Part shown: piece after piece, positions 1-7,570 of the stretch
Layout: each line of letters begins with the position of its first letter
How positions within the stretch are numbered: position 1 is the stretch's first letter
Assembly (NCBI RefSeq): GCF_017430385.1
Contig: NZ_JAFRNB010000174.1
Coordinates: forward strand, 1-43,193
Direction of reading: 5' to 3'
DNA length: 43,193 nt
Source: Treponema sp.
Lineage (GTDB): Bacteria; Spirochaetota; Spirochaetia; Treponematales; Treponemataceae
The notes under the pieces: generated by a model
Databases searched by the model: none
Seen by the model: only the letters and a program-made list of their open reading frames with translations
What the model was told of the DNA's origin: nothing
Position numbers and translations under genes: made by a program

Positions 1-13
1 ATAGGAGAAAAAA

Positions 14-1384
14 ATGGCAATCAAAGAATTTAACGTTAAGAACGCTTATTGTAAGCGCGTTTGGGACGAGCTCAAAACTCGTTATGCTGACCAGGAGCAC
101 TTCTTGCAGGCAGCAGGTCTCGTTTTGGAGACTCTTTCACCAGTTGTTGACACAATGCCTGAGCTTGAGAACACAGCTGTTCTTGAGCGCTTCGTTGAGC
201 CAGAGCGCATCATTATGTTCCGTGTACCTTGGACAGACGACCAGGGCAAGCCACACGTAAACCGTGGTTTCCGCGTTCAGTTCAACTCTGCAATCGGACC
301 TTACAAAGGAGGTCTCCGATTCTCTCCAGAGGTTGGTCTTGACGTTCTTAAATTCTTGGGATTCGAGCAGGTTCTCAAAAACTCTTTGACAACTCTCCCA
401 ATGGGCGGCGGCAAAGGTGGTTCTGACTTCGACGGTCACGGAAAATCAGACGGCGAAATCATGCGTTTCTGCCAGAGCTTCATCACTGAGCTTTACCGAC
501 ACATTGGTGCTGATACAGATGTTCCAGCTGGCGACAAAGGTGTAGGCGGAAAAGAAGTTGCTTACATGTTCGGTCAGTACAAGAGAATCACGAACCAGTT
601 CACAGGCGTTCTCACAGGAAAAGGCTTGGACTTCGGCGGTTCATTGATTCGCCCGGAAGCAACTGGCTACGGTCTTATCTACTTTGCAGAATGTATGCTC
701 AAAGCGGCTGGAACTGACTTCAAGGGCAAGACAGCAATCATCTCTGGTGACGGAAATGTCGCTCAGTACGCTTGTGAAAAAGTCACACAGTTGGGCGGAA
801 AAGTCATCACATTGTCTGACTCAACAGGTTACATCCTCGACGAAGACGGAATAGACGCAGAAAAACTCGCCTATGTCATGGAATTCCGCGCTCGCAAAGA
901 AAAAATCGACGCGTATGTCAAAAAATATCCAAAAGCAAAATTCTTCAAGGGCGAAAAACCATGGGGAGTTAAAGCTGACTGTGCATTCCCATGTGCAACT
1001 CAGGACGAAATCTACATGGAAGATGCAGAAAAACTCGTTGCAAACGGCGTAAAACTCGTTGCAGAGGGCGCTAACATGCCAACTCGTGCAGACGCAATCG
1101 CATTCTTGCAGTCAAAGGGTGTTCTCTTTGCTCCAGGAAAAGCTTCAAACGCTGGTGGTGTAGCAGTTTCTGGTCTCGAGATGTCTCAGAACTCAGAGCG
1201 CCTCTCATGGACTCGCGAAGAGGTTGATGCAAAACTCAAGCAGATCATGACAAACATCCACGACAACGCATATGAAACAGCCAAAAAGTACGCTCCAAGC
1301 GCAACAATCGACTACGTTTCAGGCGCAAACATCTACGGCTTCCTCAAAGTAGCAAGAGCAATGATGGCTCAAGGATTGGTCTAA
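14..1384 (+). CDS. gdhA: NADP-type glutamate dehydrogenase
   Basis: This 456-residue hexameric-type glutamate dehydrogenase interconverts 2-oxoglutarate plus ammonium and glutamate in the cytoplasm, normally for ammonium assimilation. The catalytic-lysine region reads LPMGGGKGGSDFDGHGKSD (about residues 122-140). The dinucleotide domain follows GGSLIRPEATGYG (about 212-224) and contains ISGDGNVAQYACEK. Length is normal for the bacterial family and no domain is missing. The ATG is preceded by AGGAG at a good distance. Its promoter lies outside the window. The gene has GC-rich, strongly biased codons, as expected for high expression. A perfect 19-bp copy of its last bases recurs about 265 bp downstream, and the true terminator lies beyond that copy. 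The family assignment is secure; NADP preference is inferred from family similarity. Confidence 0.97.
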   Translation: MAIKEFNVKNAYCKRVWDELKTRYADQEHFLQAAGLVLETLSPVVDTMPELENTAVLERFVEPERIIMFRVPWTDDQGKPHVNRGFRVQFNSAIGPYKGGLRFSPEVGLDVLKFLGFEQVLKNSLTTLPMGGGKGGSDFDGHGKSDGEIMRFCQSFITELYRHIGADTDVPAGDKGVGGKEVAYMFGQYKRITNQFTGVLTGKGLDFGGSLIRPEATGYGLIYFAECMLKAAGTDFKGKTAIISGDGNVAQYACEKVTQLGGKVITLSDSTGYILDEDGIDAEKLAYVMEFRARKEKIDAYVKKYPKAKFFKGEKPWGVKADCAFPCATQDEIYMEDAEKLVANGVKLVAEGANMPTRADAIAFLQSKGVLFAPGKASNAGGVAVSGLEMSQNSERLSWTREEVDAKLKQIMTNIHDNAYETAKKYAPSATIDYVSGANIYGFLKVARAMMAQGLV

Positions 1385-1412
1385 TCGGACTGACTGATTA
1401 TGATGGCACAGG

Positions 1413-1481
1413 TAGGGAGCCGGTCGCGAAGCGAACAAACTCGTGAGACGAGTTTGTATTGTAGGCGAGTCTCGGCGAAGG
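1413..1481 (+). repeat. Short palindromic element, copy A
   Basis: The unit begins TAGGGAGC and contains a small TCGC-GAA-GCGA hairpin. A perfect 10-bp hairpin ACAAACTCGT-GAG-ACGAGTTTGT (1435-1457) follows, and it ends GCGAGTCTCGGCGAAGG. It shares this architecture with copy B at 1548-1612, but the stem sequences differ while pairing is kept. It sits in the first decayed duplicate of the gdhA tail. Confidence 0.65.
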
Positions 1482-1547
1482 CTGTGCCTGAGCCGTTGGT
1501 CTAATCCGAGCAAGAAAAATCCAGCGCTGAAAGTAGCAAGTGCTATG

Positions 1548-1612
1548 TAGGGAGCGACCCCGCTTGCGGGGGCAAAACCTGTGAGACAGGTTTTGAGCGA
1601 GTCTCCGAGCAG
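1548..1612 (+). repeat. Short palindromic element, copy B
   Basis: The unit begins TAGGGAGCG and has hairpin CCCCGC-TT-GCGGGG. Next comes a perfect 9-bp hairpin AAAACCTGT-GAG-ACAGGTTTT (1574-1594), then GCGAGTCTCCGAGC. The hexamer GCTATG lies on both sides (1542-1547 and 1612-1617), which could be a target-site duplication. It sits in the second decayed gdhA-tail duplicate. Confidence 0.65.
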
Positions 1613-1667
1613 CTATGCTGCGAAGGCATTGGCTCAAGGATTGGTCTAAGTTAGGCTAATCTTGTGA

Positions 1668-1703
1668 AAGCTCGCTTCCGCTTGGAGGCGGGCTTTTCTT
1701 TTT
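1668..1703 (+). terminator. Rho-independent terminator of gdhA
   Basis: AAGCTCGCTTCC (1668-1679) pairs over 12 bp, with two G-U pairs, with GGAGGCGGGCTT (1684-1695) around a four-base loop. A T-rich tract follows. It is the only good terminator between gdhA and the chemoreceptor gene. Confidence 0.85.
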
Positions 1704-1716
1704 CATAGAAGAAAAT

Positions 1717-1744
1717 TTGCGAATTTATAAAAGGGTGGTATAAT
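1717..1744 (+). promoter_or_regulatory. Sigma70-type promoter of the chemoreceptor gene
   Basis: TTGCGA (1717-1722), a 16-bp spacer and a consensus TATAAT (1739-1744) lie about 40 bp before the ATG, which has its own AAGGAG. This is an ordinary leadered promoter and contrasts with the start-proximal promoters elsewhere in the window. Confidence 0.7.
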
Positions 1745-1783
1745 TAAAGGGAATATATCTTATCCCTTTAAGGAGCCTCTTTT

Positions 1784-3871
1784 ATGCGAAGCATTAAATT
1801 CAAATTGATTCTTTCTACATCGGCCATGCTTCTTGCATCGCTTGTATTCGTTTCCTTTACAATCCTTTCAAAGCAAATCAAAACCCAACGGCGCAATCTT
1901 GCTGAGTCTGCGGGATATATGATGCGTGTTGTAAATGCTGAGGTTGAGAAATTCCTTGCCACTCCAAAAACGCTTCTCAGTGCGGTCGAAGGCTATGTAA
2001 AATCAACTGACAATATCGACAAACTTGCACTTGAAAACTGGATGGAGCAGACCGTAAAAACGAGCAATTCATCCGTTGCACTTCTTTATTTTACAAGTGC
2101 TGTTCCATACAAAGACGGTGGTTTGGTCGCTTTTGACATTCACTATACTCCGCCTAGCGACTGGGATCAGACGAGCCGAGGGTGGTTCATCAACGCTAAA
2201 AATGATTCTTCGCAGGCAATCGTCATGACCGATCCTTATGTTGATACTGTAACCGGAGATTTGGTCGCGACCCTTTCAAAGGCCGTTTACAAAGATGGAA
2301 AATTCATCGGCTGTGTTGGTGCGGATATCACGATGAACGAGCTTATGGGACTTGTCGAAGATTTTTCTCTTTCTGATTCAGGATTTTCTTATCTCCTTGA
2401 TAAAAATGGCCTTTACATCACTCATATTGATAAAAACAGGATTTTGAGCAGCAACTTCTTTACGGAGCAAGGATTTGAAAATCTTTCTGGTTCCATAAAC
2501 ACTCAGGAAGGCTATGTCAATCTTGAAGCAGGACATGGCAATTATCTGTTTGGTTGTGCTCTTCCAAAAGAAACTGGTTGGCTTTTTGTAAGTACGGGTC
2601 TGGACAGCGAACTTTTCCGGGAAATCATTGCGAATCTGTTTTTCGCGCTTCTCGTAACAGTTGCATGTCTCGCCGGTGCCTTCGTAATTACGATTTTCAT
2701 TGCGCGAACGCTCGTCAAGCCTATTCATCAGGTTGATGTTGCGGTCAATGGAATTGCAGAAGGAAACGCGAACCTCACGCAGAGACTTTCCGTTTCGAGC
2801 AAGGATGAAGTTGGTCATCTGGTCGGCGGATTCAATAACTTCATGGCAAAATTGCAGGATATCGTAACTGATGTTAAGAATTCAAAGGATAATCTCGGCG
2901 TAATCAAGGTTGATTTGCAGGAGAGCATTGACAGTGCGGCAAGTGCAATCACCCAAATCCTTTCAAATATCGATAGCGTTGGTGGTCAGGTCGGGCAGCA
3001 GGCTGAGTCAGTCAATCAGACTTCTGCTGCAGTTGCCGAAATTGCCGAAAACATAAACAGCCTGGAGCGAATGATTGATTCTCAGTCAAATGGTGTTTCT
3101 CAGGCAAGTGCGGCCGTCGAAGAGATGCTTGGTAATATCGCTTCGGTCAACAGCAGCGTTGATAAAATGGCAAATTCGTTCGGCTCTCTCGAAGCAAATG
3201 CCAACGAAGGAATCCAGCACCAGAAGGTTTTGAGCGAACAGGTTACACAGATTGCTGAGCAGGCAACCACATTGCAGGATGCGAACAAGGCAATTTCTGC
3301 GGTTGCAAGCCAGACAAATCTTCTTGCAATGAACGCGGCTATCGAGGCGGCTCATGCTGGCGAAGCAGGCAAAGGCTTCTCGGTTGTTGCAGACGAAATC
3401 CGAAAGCTTTCCGAGACATCAGCTGCTGAGTCAAAGAAAATCGGCGAAGAATTGCGCAAAATCAACGAGGCAATTAATTCCGTCGTAGTCACAAGCCGCG
3501 ACAGTTCAGAAAGTTTTGCGGGTGTAAGTGAAAAAATTCAGCAGACGGACATGCTCGTACAGCAGATTAAGGCGGCAATGGAAGAACAGCAGGAAGGTTC
3601 AAGGCAGATTGTTGATGCGCTCAAAGTTATGAACGACAGCACGAGTGAAGTTAAAACTGCATCACATGAAATGGCGGTTGGCAATCAGACGATTCTCAAA
3701 GAAATCCATAACCTTCAGGATGCAACTCAGGTCATCAAAGACGGCATGAAGGAAATGTCAGCCGGAGCAAAAGAAATGAATGAGACGAGTGCAATTCTGT
3801 CAGAAATTTCCGGCAAAGTAGGAGACTCAATCAACCAGATTGGAGCACAAATCGATCAATTCCAGGTGTAA
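1784..3871 (+). CDS. Methyl-accepting chemotaxis protein (dCache sensor)
   Basis: This is a 695-residue transmembrane chemoreceptor. Residues about 7-29 form the first membrane helix and about 278-305 the second. Between them is a periplasmic double-Cache-like region with TSRGWF, DPYVDTVTG and GCVGADI, an arrangement resembling amino-acid-binding dCache domains; the ligand is not proven. A HAMP segment follows (TLVKPIHQVD onward), then a long coiled coil whose hairpin tip includes QTNLLAMNAAIEAAHAGEAG and GFSVVADEIRKL. It would signal through CheA/CheW to control motility. The C-terminus (IDQFQV) lacks a CheR/CheB-tethering pentapeptide. AAGGAG precedes the ATG and a sigma70 promoter lies upstream. 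It is monocistronic and convergent with the next operon. Confidence 0.95.
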   Translation: MRSIKFKLILSTSAMLLASLVFVSFTILSKQIKTQRRNLAESAGYMMRVVNAEVEKFLATPKTLLSAVEGYVKSTDNIDKLALENWMEQTVKTSNSSVALLYFTSAVPYKDGGLVAFDIHYTPPSDWDQTSRGWFINAKNDSSQAIVMTDPYVDTVTGDLVATLSKAVYKDGKFIGCVGADITMNELMGLVEDFSLSDSGFSYLLDKNGLYITHIDKNRILSSNFFTEQGFENLSGSINTQEGYVNLEAGHGNYLFGCALPKETGWLFVSTGLDSELFREIIANLFFALLVTVACLAGAFVITIFIARTLVKPIHQVDVAVNGIAEGNANLTQRLSVSSKDEVGHLVGGFNNFMAKLQDIVTDVKNSKDNLGVIKVDLQESIDSAASAITQILSNIDSVGGQVGQQAESVNQTSAAVAEIAENINSLERMIDSQSNGVSQASAAVEEMLGNIASVNSSVDKMANSFGSLEANANEGIQHQKVLSEQVTQIAEQATTLQDANKAISAVASQTNLLAMNAAIEAAHAGEAGKGFSVVADEIRKLSETSAAESKKIGEELRKINEAINSVVVTSRDSSESFAGVSEKIQQTDMLVQQIKAAMEEQQEGSRQIVDALKVMNDSTSEVKTASHEMAVGNQTILKEIHNLQDATQVIKDGMKEMSAGAKEMNETSAILSEISGKVGDSINQIGAQIDQFQV

Positions 3872-3964
3872 ATAAATTAGAAATGAGAAATTAGCAATTA
3901 GAAATTGGGACGAGCCGTTAGGCAATGTCCCGAAAAATTGCTCATTGCACATTCTCATTGCTCA
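3872..3964. repeat. Heptad A+T repeats leading into a shared terminator hairpin
   Basis: Directly after the chemoreceptor stop are five heptads: AATTAGA, AATGAGA, AATTAGC, AATTAGA, AATTGGG (3875-3909). They run into hairpin GGGAC (3907-3911) / GTCCC (3927-3931). Read from the other strand, the solute-binding gene's stop is followed by AATGAGC, AATGAGA, ATGTGC, AATGAGC and then the same hairpin. The hairpin is a weak, probably bidirectional terminator; the repeats have no assigned role. Confidence 0.6.
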
Positions 3965-5209
3965 TTATTTTTTAAGCATTTCTTCCAGGTCCCGCTGGGC
4001 ATCTTCTAGGCCTTGCGGGACTGATTTTTTGTCTTCAATCATCAGCTTCATTTCGCGGCCCAAAATCGTGTAGAACTGACTCCATTCTTCCATGACAGGT
4101 CTGTAAACTCCGCCTTCAAGAGCTTTGCGGACAGCCTCGTATTGCGGGAAATCTCGTAAAATTTCCGGGGCTTTGAGGCTTGAATATCGGCACGGAACTC
4201 CGCCGTCTTTTACAGTCGCCTTTTGCACATCTTTGTCCATGAGATATTTCAAAAGTTCCGCTGCGTACTGCTTATTTTTGCTGTTCTCCGGGATTCCGAT
4301 TGTCCAGATTCCATAAATGTTTGAGTTGTAGGCGGGGCGGTCACTTCGGTATCTTCCGCTCAAAGCAATGTAGTCCATTGATGAATTGCGTGTCGGCGTG
4401 TACCAGCCCGGCCAGCCGATTCCTATTGCGGCAGATTTGTTTGCTATTGCGGCAATCAAATCATCTTTTTTGGCGGCACGGCCTGTTCTTATCAAAGCTT
4501 TGTACATGTACATCGCTTCGGCAAATTCATAAGTGTTGATTGTCGGATTATTGTTCTTGTCAACGACATAAGTTCCGCGGGAAAGCAGGATCGGCAAGAA
4601 GTCAACGACAATATTGTTCGCCGTGTCGCCCCTGTACATAAATCCGAGATTGTGCCTCTTTTTTTGGAATTTGCAGATTTTTAGAATATCTTCAAGCGAA
4701 TCAATTTCTTCGGGTTTGAGACCGGCTTCCTTGACCATAAGTTTGTTGTAAAGCAAGACCGTTACATTTCCGTAATACGGAGCAAGATAAACGCTTCCCT
4801 TGTGATAGCAGATTGTTTTTGTGGCAGGAATTATATCGTCATCAAGGTCGTAGCCAAGTTCCGAAAGATTTGCAAGGATTCCTTTTGAAGTGAACTCCGC
4901 CATCCACGAACCGTCAACCATGCACAAATCGTAACTGCCCTCTGTATCCTTTGCGATTCCGTCATGCAGCCCACCCTCGCTCAAATCAAGAACATCGCAT
5001 CGAACATCGAATTTTTTTTCAAATTCGGGGAGACATTCTTTGATAACCTCGGAATAAGTTCCGGCACGGAGTGCAAGCGTAAGAACGGCATTTGGATTTT
5101 CGCTGCAATAATGCTTTCCGCCTTTTGAGAAACATGAGGTAAAAACAACTGATGACAATGCAATGAGAAAGCCGAAAATTCTAACTTTATAGAAGATTTT
5201 TGTGGTCAT
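3965..5209 (-). CDS. Extracellular solute-binding lipoprotein (sugar ABC type)
   Basis: This 414-residue family 1 solute-binding protein is probably anchored outside the inner membrane. It starts with a basic segment and a hydrophobic helix, then a loose spirochaetal lipobox VVFTSC (Cys near residue 27 of this start). Typical family segments are visible, such as APYYGNVTVLLYNK and IGIGWPGWY. The start is placed at ATG 5209 because AGGAAG lies 7 nt upstream; an in-frame TTG two codons earlier is less likely. No permease or ATPase gene is near. Instead it lies 24 bp after an HD-GYP-like gene in a cyclic-di-GMP operon, so a sensory role is possible. The ligand is unknown and carbohydrate is a family-based guess. 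Confidence 0.88.
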   Translation of the reverse strand: MTTKIFYKVRIFGFLIALSSVVFTSCFSKGGKHYCSENPNAVLTLALRAGTYSEVIKECLPEFEKKFDVRCDVLDLSEGGLHDGIAKDTEGSYDLCMVDGSWMAEFTSKGILANLSELGYDLDDDIIPATKTICYHKGSVYLAPYYGNVTVLLYNKLMVKEAGLKPEEIDSLEDILKICKFQKKRHNLGFMYRGDTANNIVVDFLPILLSRGTYVVDKNNNPTINTYEFAEAMYMYKALIRTGRAAKKDDLIAAIANKSAAIGIGWPGWYTPTRNSSMDYIALSGRYRSDRPAYNSNIYGIWTIGIPENSKNKQYAAELLKYLMDKDVQKATVKDGGVPCRYSSLKAPEILRDFPQYEAVRKALEGGVYRPVMEEWSQFYTILGREMKLMIEDKKSVPQGLEDAQRDLEEMLKK

Positions 5210-5233
5210 TTGCAAACTTCCTGTTTTAAATGA

Positions 5234-6181
5234 CTACCAGCGGAAATCCCCGGACTGGTATTTTTTCATTCGTTCACGAACATCATCCATGCAAGCCGTG
5301 ACCTTCTTTTTTGGAATTGAGCAGAAAATATCAACAAGTTCACTGTCCAGCTGAGTTCCTGCAACAAGCCTAAGCTCCGAAATTGCATTTTCGTAAGGAA
5401 GTGAAGGCTTGTAAGACCTGTCCATAGTGATTGCCGAATAAGTGTCCGCGAGTGCAAGAATGCGCGAAGCAAGAGGAATTTCATTGCCTTTAAGATGGTA
5501 ATATCCGTTTCCATCAACTCGTTCATGGTGATATTTGACCCAATAAGTTACCGTCGTAAAGGAAGGAAGTTTTTCAAAGATTTCGACACAAATTTCCGGG
5601 TGCCGCTGGATAAGTTCCTTTTCTTTTGGAGTGAGTTTGCCCCGCTTGTCGATTATGCTTCGCGGAATGCCAAGCTTACCAATGTCAAGGAAAAGTGAAG
5701 CGTACTGCAAGTTCATCGGATTGATTTTGTGACGCTCGAAGAAAGGAAGATAATCATAAATCATCATCGTGAGGTTCTGTACATGGAGCGAATGACCATC
5801 AAGATTTTCATCGCCTGCTTCAATTACGCCAACGAGAGTTTCAAGAATTTCCATTGAACGGATGCTGATTCCTCGGAGCTGAACGAAAGTCCAGATAAGA
5901 ATCAGCGTGAACACAACCGCACATGCGAAAATTGGAATCGCAAGCAGAAAGTATAATTTTTCGATTGAAAAAATAATGACAAAACTAATTATGAAAACTA
6001 TCTCAAGCGCAAGAAGAATGATATTTGCAGAAAAATGCATTCCCGTATCGTTGTAGAGCGCATCGCTCCTTAGAATCAGCGAGAACAGCGTGACTAAGAA
6101 ATTCACAATCATAAGGATGATTGCGGTTATAATGAGATATTCGGAACCTGTAATCGAATTCATCAAAATAAAATTGTCCAT
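5234..6181 (-). CDS. Membrane HD-GYP-like protein with altered HD motif
   Basis: This 315-residue protein has three or four N-terminal membrane helices (to about residue 110) and a C-terminal HD-GYP-type domain. That family hydrolyses cyclic-di-GMP. Most signature parts are present: GHSLHV, DIGKLGIP, RHPEICVEI, HHERVDGNGYY, RILALADTYSAI. However the usual LHDIGK is LFLDIGK: the metal-binding His of the HD pair is Leu, and GYP is GYY. Phosphodiesterase activity is therefore doubtful, and a binding or regulatory role is as likely. The start is 2 bp after the stop of the upstream GGDEF gene, so the two are almost certainly cotranscribed and perhaps translationally coupled. The downstream partner is a solute-binding lipoprotein. 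Confidence 0.9.
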   Translation of the reverse strand: MDNFILMNSITGSEYLIITAIILMIVNFLVTLFSLILRSDALYNDTGMHFSANIILLALEIVFIISFVIIFSIEKLYFLLAIPIFACAVVFTLILIWTFVQLRGISIRSMEILETLVGVIEAGDENLDGHSLHVQNLTMMIYDYLPFFERHKINPMNLQYASLFLDIGKLGIPRSIIDKRGKLTPKEKELIQRHPEICVEIFEKLPSFTTVTYWVKYHHERVDGNGYYHLKGNEIPLASRILALADTYSAITMDRSYKPSLPYENAISELRLVAGTQLDSELVDIFCSIPKKKVTACMDDVRERMKKYQSGDFRW

Positions 6182-6183
6182 AA

Positions 6184-7350
6184 TTAGGCTTCTCCTGAAC
6201 GGCTTTCTGAACTGAAGCGAATCTGATTTTTGCCGGCTCGTTTTGATTCGTACAACGCTTCGTCCGCTCTTTTGTAGGCGTTATCAATATCCCTGTCGTT
6301 GCTCGTGATTTCCGTTACGCCAAATGAAGCGTGAATTCCGTTTAGTCCGTCAAATCGAACCGCATTTAGAGTGTCCAGCAGTTTTTGCAAAAGTTCCGTG
6401 ACTTCTTGTTTGGAATTTTTGCCCCTGATGAACAAAATGAATTCGTCTCCACCAAGCCTTCCGGCATTGCTGACTTTTTCTGTTAAATCCCATTCTGAAA
6501 TAGGTGTGTTTGCAAACCTTTCGAGCTGCAAGTTTTTAAGAATCGTCTTGCCGACAATCTGAATAACTTTGTCGCCCATCTGATGGCCAAGGTTGTCATT
6601 GATTTGTTTGAATCCGTCCAAGTCCAAAAGACAGAGCGTGAGATATTCTGATGGCCGAGAACGCAAAATTTCCTCGGTGATTGAGAAAAATCTTCCCCGA
6701 TTTAAAAGCGATGTGAGTGCATCAAAACTGGACTTAACTTCAAGTTCCTTTTGAATTTGAAGGTCTCGCTGGTAAAGAATGAACTGTGAAACTCTGGTAC
6801 GCTGGAATGTATAATGAAGACCTATGACCAAAGTCGTGACGATGACTGCATTGTAAGTGTCGCGATAGGCAATCGAAAAAGTTTTGTGCATGTACGAAGT
6901 TGCAAGAAAAACGCTTACGCCGATGATTGCCAGACAGATAATCGTGCTCATGTTGACGATGAAAGAAAGGGCCGTCAGAGACATTAAAATAAGGAACATC
7001 GTGGCCGGCATGTAAGGCTCTATGACAGATGTGATGATTCCGTAAGAATATAGAATTAGAATAGAAGAAAAAACAGCGAAATGACTGTGCTGCTCAACTG
7101 CCTTTGGAAAGGCGAACAGCCAGATTTCAAAAAGGGTACTCGCCAGCAGAAAAGAGCCGTAAAGCGGAATGCGCTCCTGATTTACTCCGAACAAGTTGAG
7201 TGCCGAGAACACAAGATAAAGCAAATTTATCAGAACAAACCATGTGTTTAAAATGCTTATATGCTTGCGGTTCGTAGACCTAATCAGCCCCAAACATTCT
7301 ATATACGACTGTTTTGAGTAACCGTAATAATTGAAACTTCGTGCCGTCAT
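6184..7350 (-). CDS. Membrane diguanylate cyclase (GGDEF)
   Basis: This 388-residue protein has about six N-terminal membrane helices (roughly residues 35-195), a short linker and a C-terminal GGDEF domain. The domain has the metal site LLDLDGFKQIND, NLGHQMGD and the intact signature GRLGGDEF, so it should make cyclic-di-GMP from two GTP at the inner membrane. Relative to the family there is extra sequence of about 18 residues before GGDEF (around FANTPISEWDLTEK). The inhibitory RxxD site five residues upstream of GGDEF is absent. AAGGAG precedes the ATG. It is the first gene of a three-gene operon with the HD-GYP-like protein and the solute-binding lipoprotein, suggesting one membrane signalling unit. 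Confidence 0.93.
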   Translation of the reverse strand: MTARSFNYYGYSKQSYIECLGLIRSTNRKHISILNTWFVLINLLYLVFSALNLFGVNQERIPLYGSFLLASTLFEIWLFAFPKAVEQHSHFAVFSSILILYSYGIITSVIEPYMPATMFLILMSLTALSFIVNMSTIICLAIIGVSVFLATSYMHKTFSIAYRDTYNAVIVTTLVIGLHYTFQRTRVSQFILYQRDLQIQKELEVKSSFDALTSLLNRGRFFSITEEILRSRPSEYLTLCLLDLDGFKQINDNLGHQMGDKVIQIVGKTILKNLQLERFANTPISEWDLTEKVSNAGRLGGDEFILFIRGKNSKQEVTELLQKLLDTLNAVRFDGLNGIHASFGVTEITSNDRDIDNAYKRADEALYESKRAGKNQIRFSSESRSGEA

Positions 7351-7426
7351 GAAAAACTCCTTTTAAGAGTATTTTTTAAATTATACATGTGAAGTCCAGA
7401 ATTCGCAAATAAATTCTTATACTAAA

Positions 7427-7490
7427 GGGGAAAGCCTTCCCCTCGCTCCAGCCTCCTCGCTTCGCTGCGGTGTCTTCCGCTACCCCTTCT
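7427..7490 (+). repeat. Palindromic element, intergenic copy 1
   Basis: It begins GGGGAAAGCCTTCCCC (6-bp stem), continues CTCGCTCCAGCC and ends TTCCGCTACCCCTTCT. The same ends and spacing occur inside the Rsm22-like gene (13788-13841), and a degenerate inverted copy lies at 19551-19655. Here it lies in the 220-bp divergent region between the GGDEF gene and the acyl-CoA synthetase gene. A TATAAT at 7537-7542 between the element and that gene may be its -10. Confidence 0.8.
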
Positions 7491-7570
7491 TATTATTTCA
7501 AATTTATATTTATAGCTTTTCTCGATTGTTTATTATATAATGTTAATAATCATTCTTTTTTGGAGATTTT

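Larger units (their letters stand above)
1346..1649 (+). repeat. Duplicated gdhA 3' end with decayed copies
   Basis: GGCTCAAGGATTGGTCTAA occurs exactly at 1366-1384 (end of gdhA) and again at 1631-1649. AAAGTAGCAAG at 1346-1356 recurs at 1530-1540. An intermediate remnant, GAGCCGTTGGTCTAATC, lies near 1491-1507. The simplest reading is two extra, decayed copies of the last ~40 bp of gdhA, each interrupted by a short palindromic element. The stretch has no credible reading frame and lies between the gdhA stop and its terminator, so it is probably transcribed as a long 3' untranslated region. Confidence 0.75.

Noticed and set aside
5210..5215. TTG start six bases upstream for the solute-binding lipoprotein
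   Set aside because: ATG 5209 has AGGAAG at 7 nt, whereas the TTG would be too close to it.
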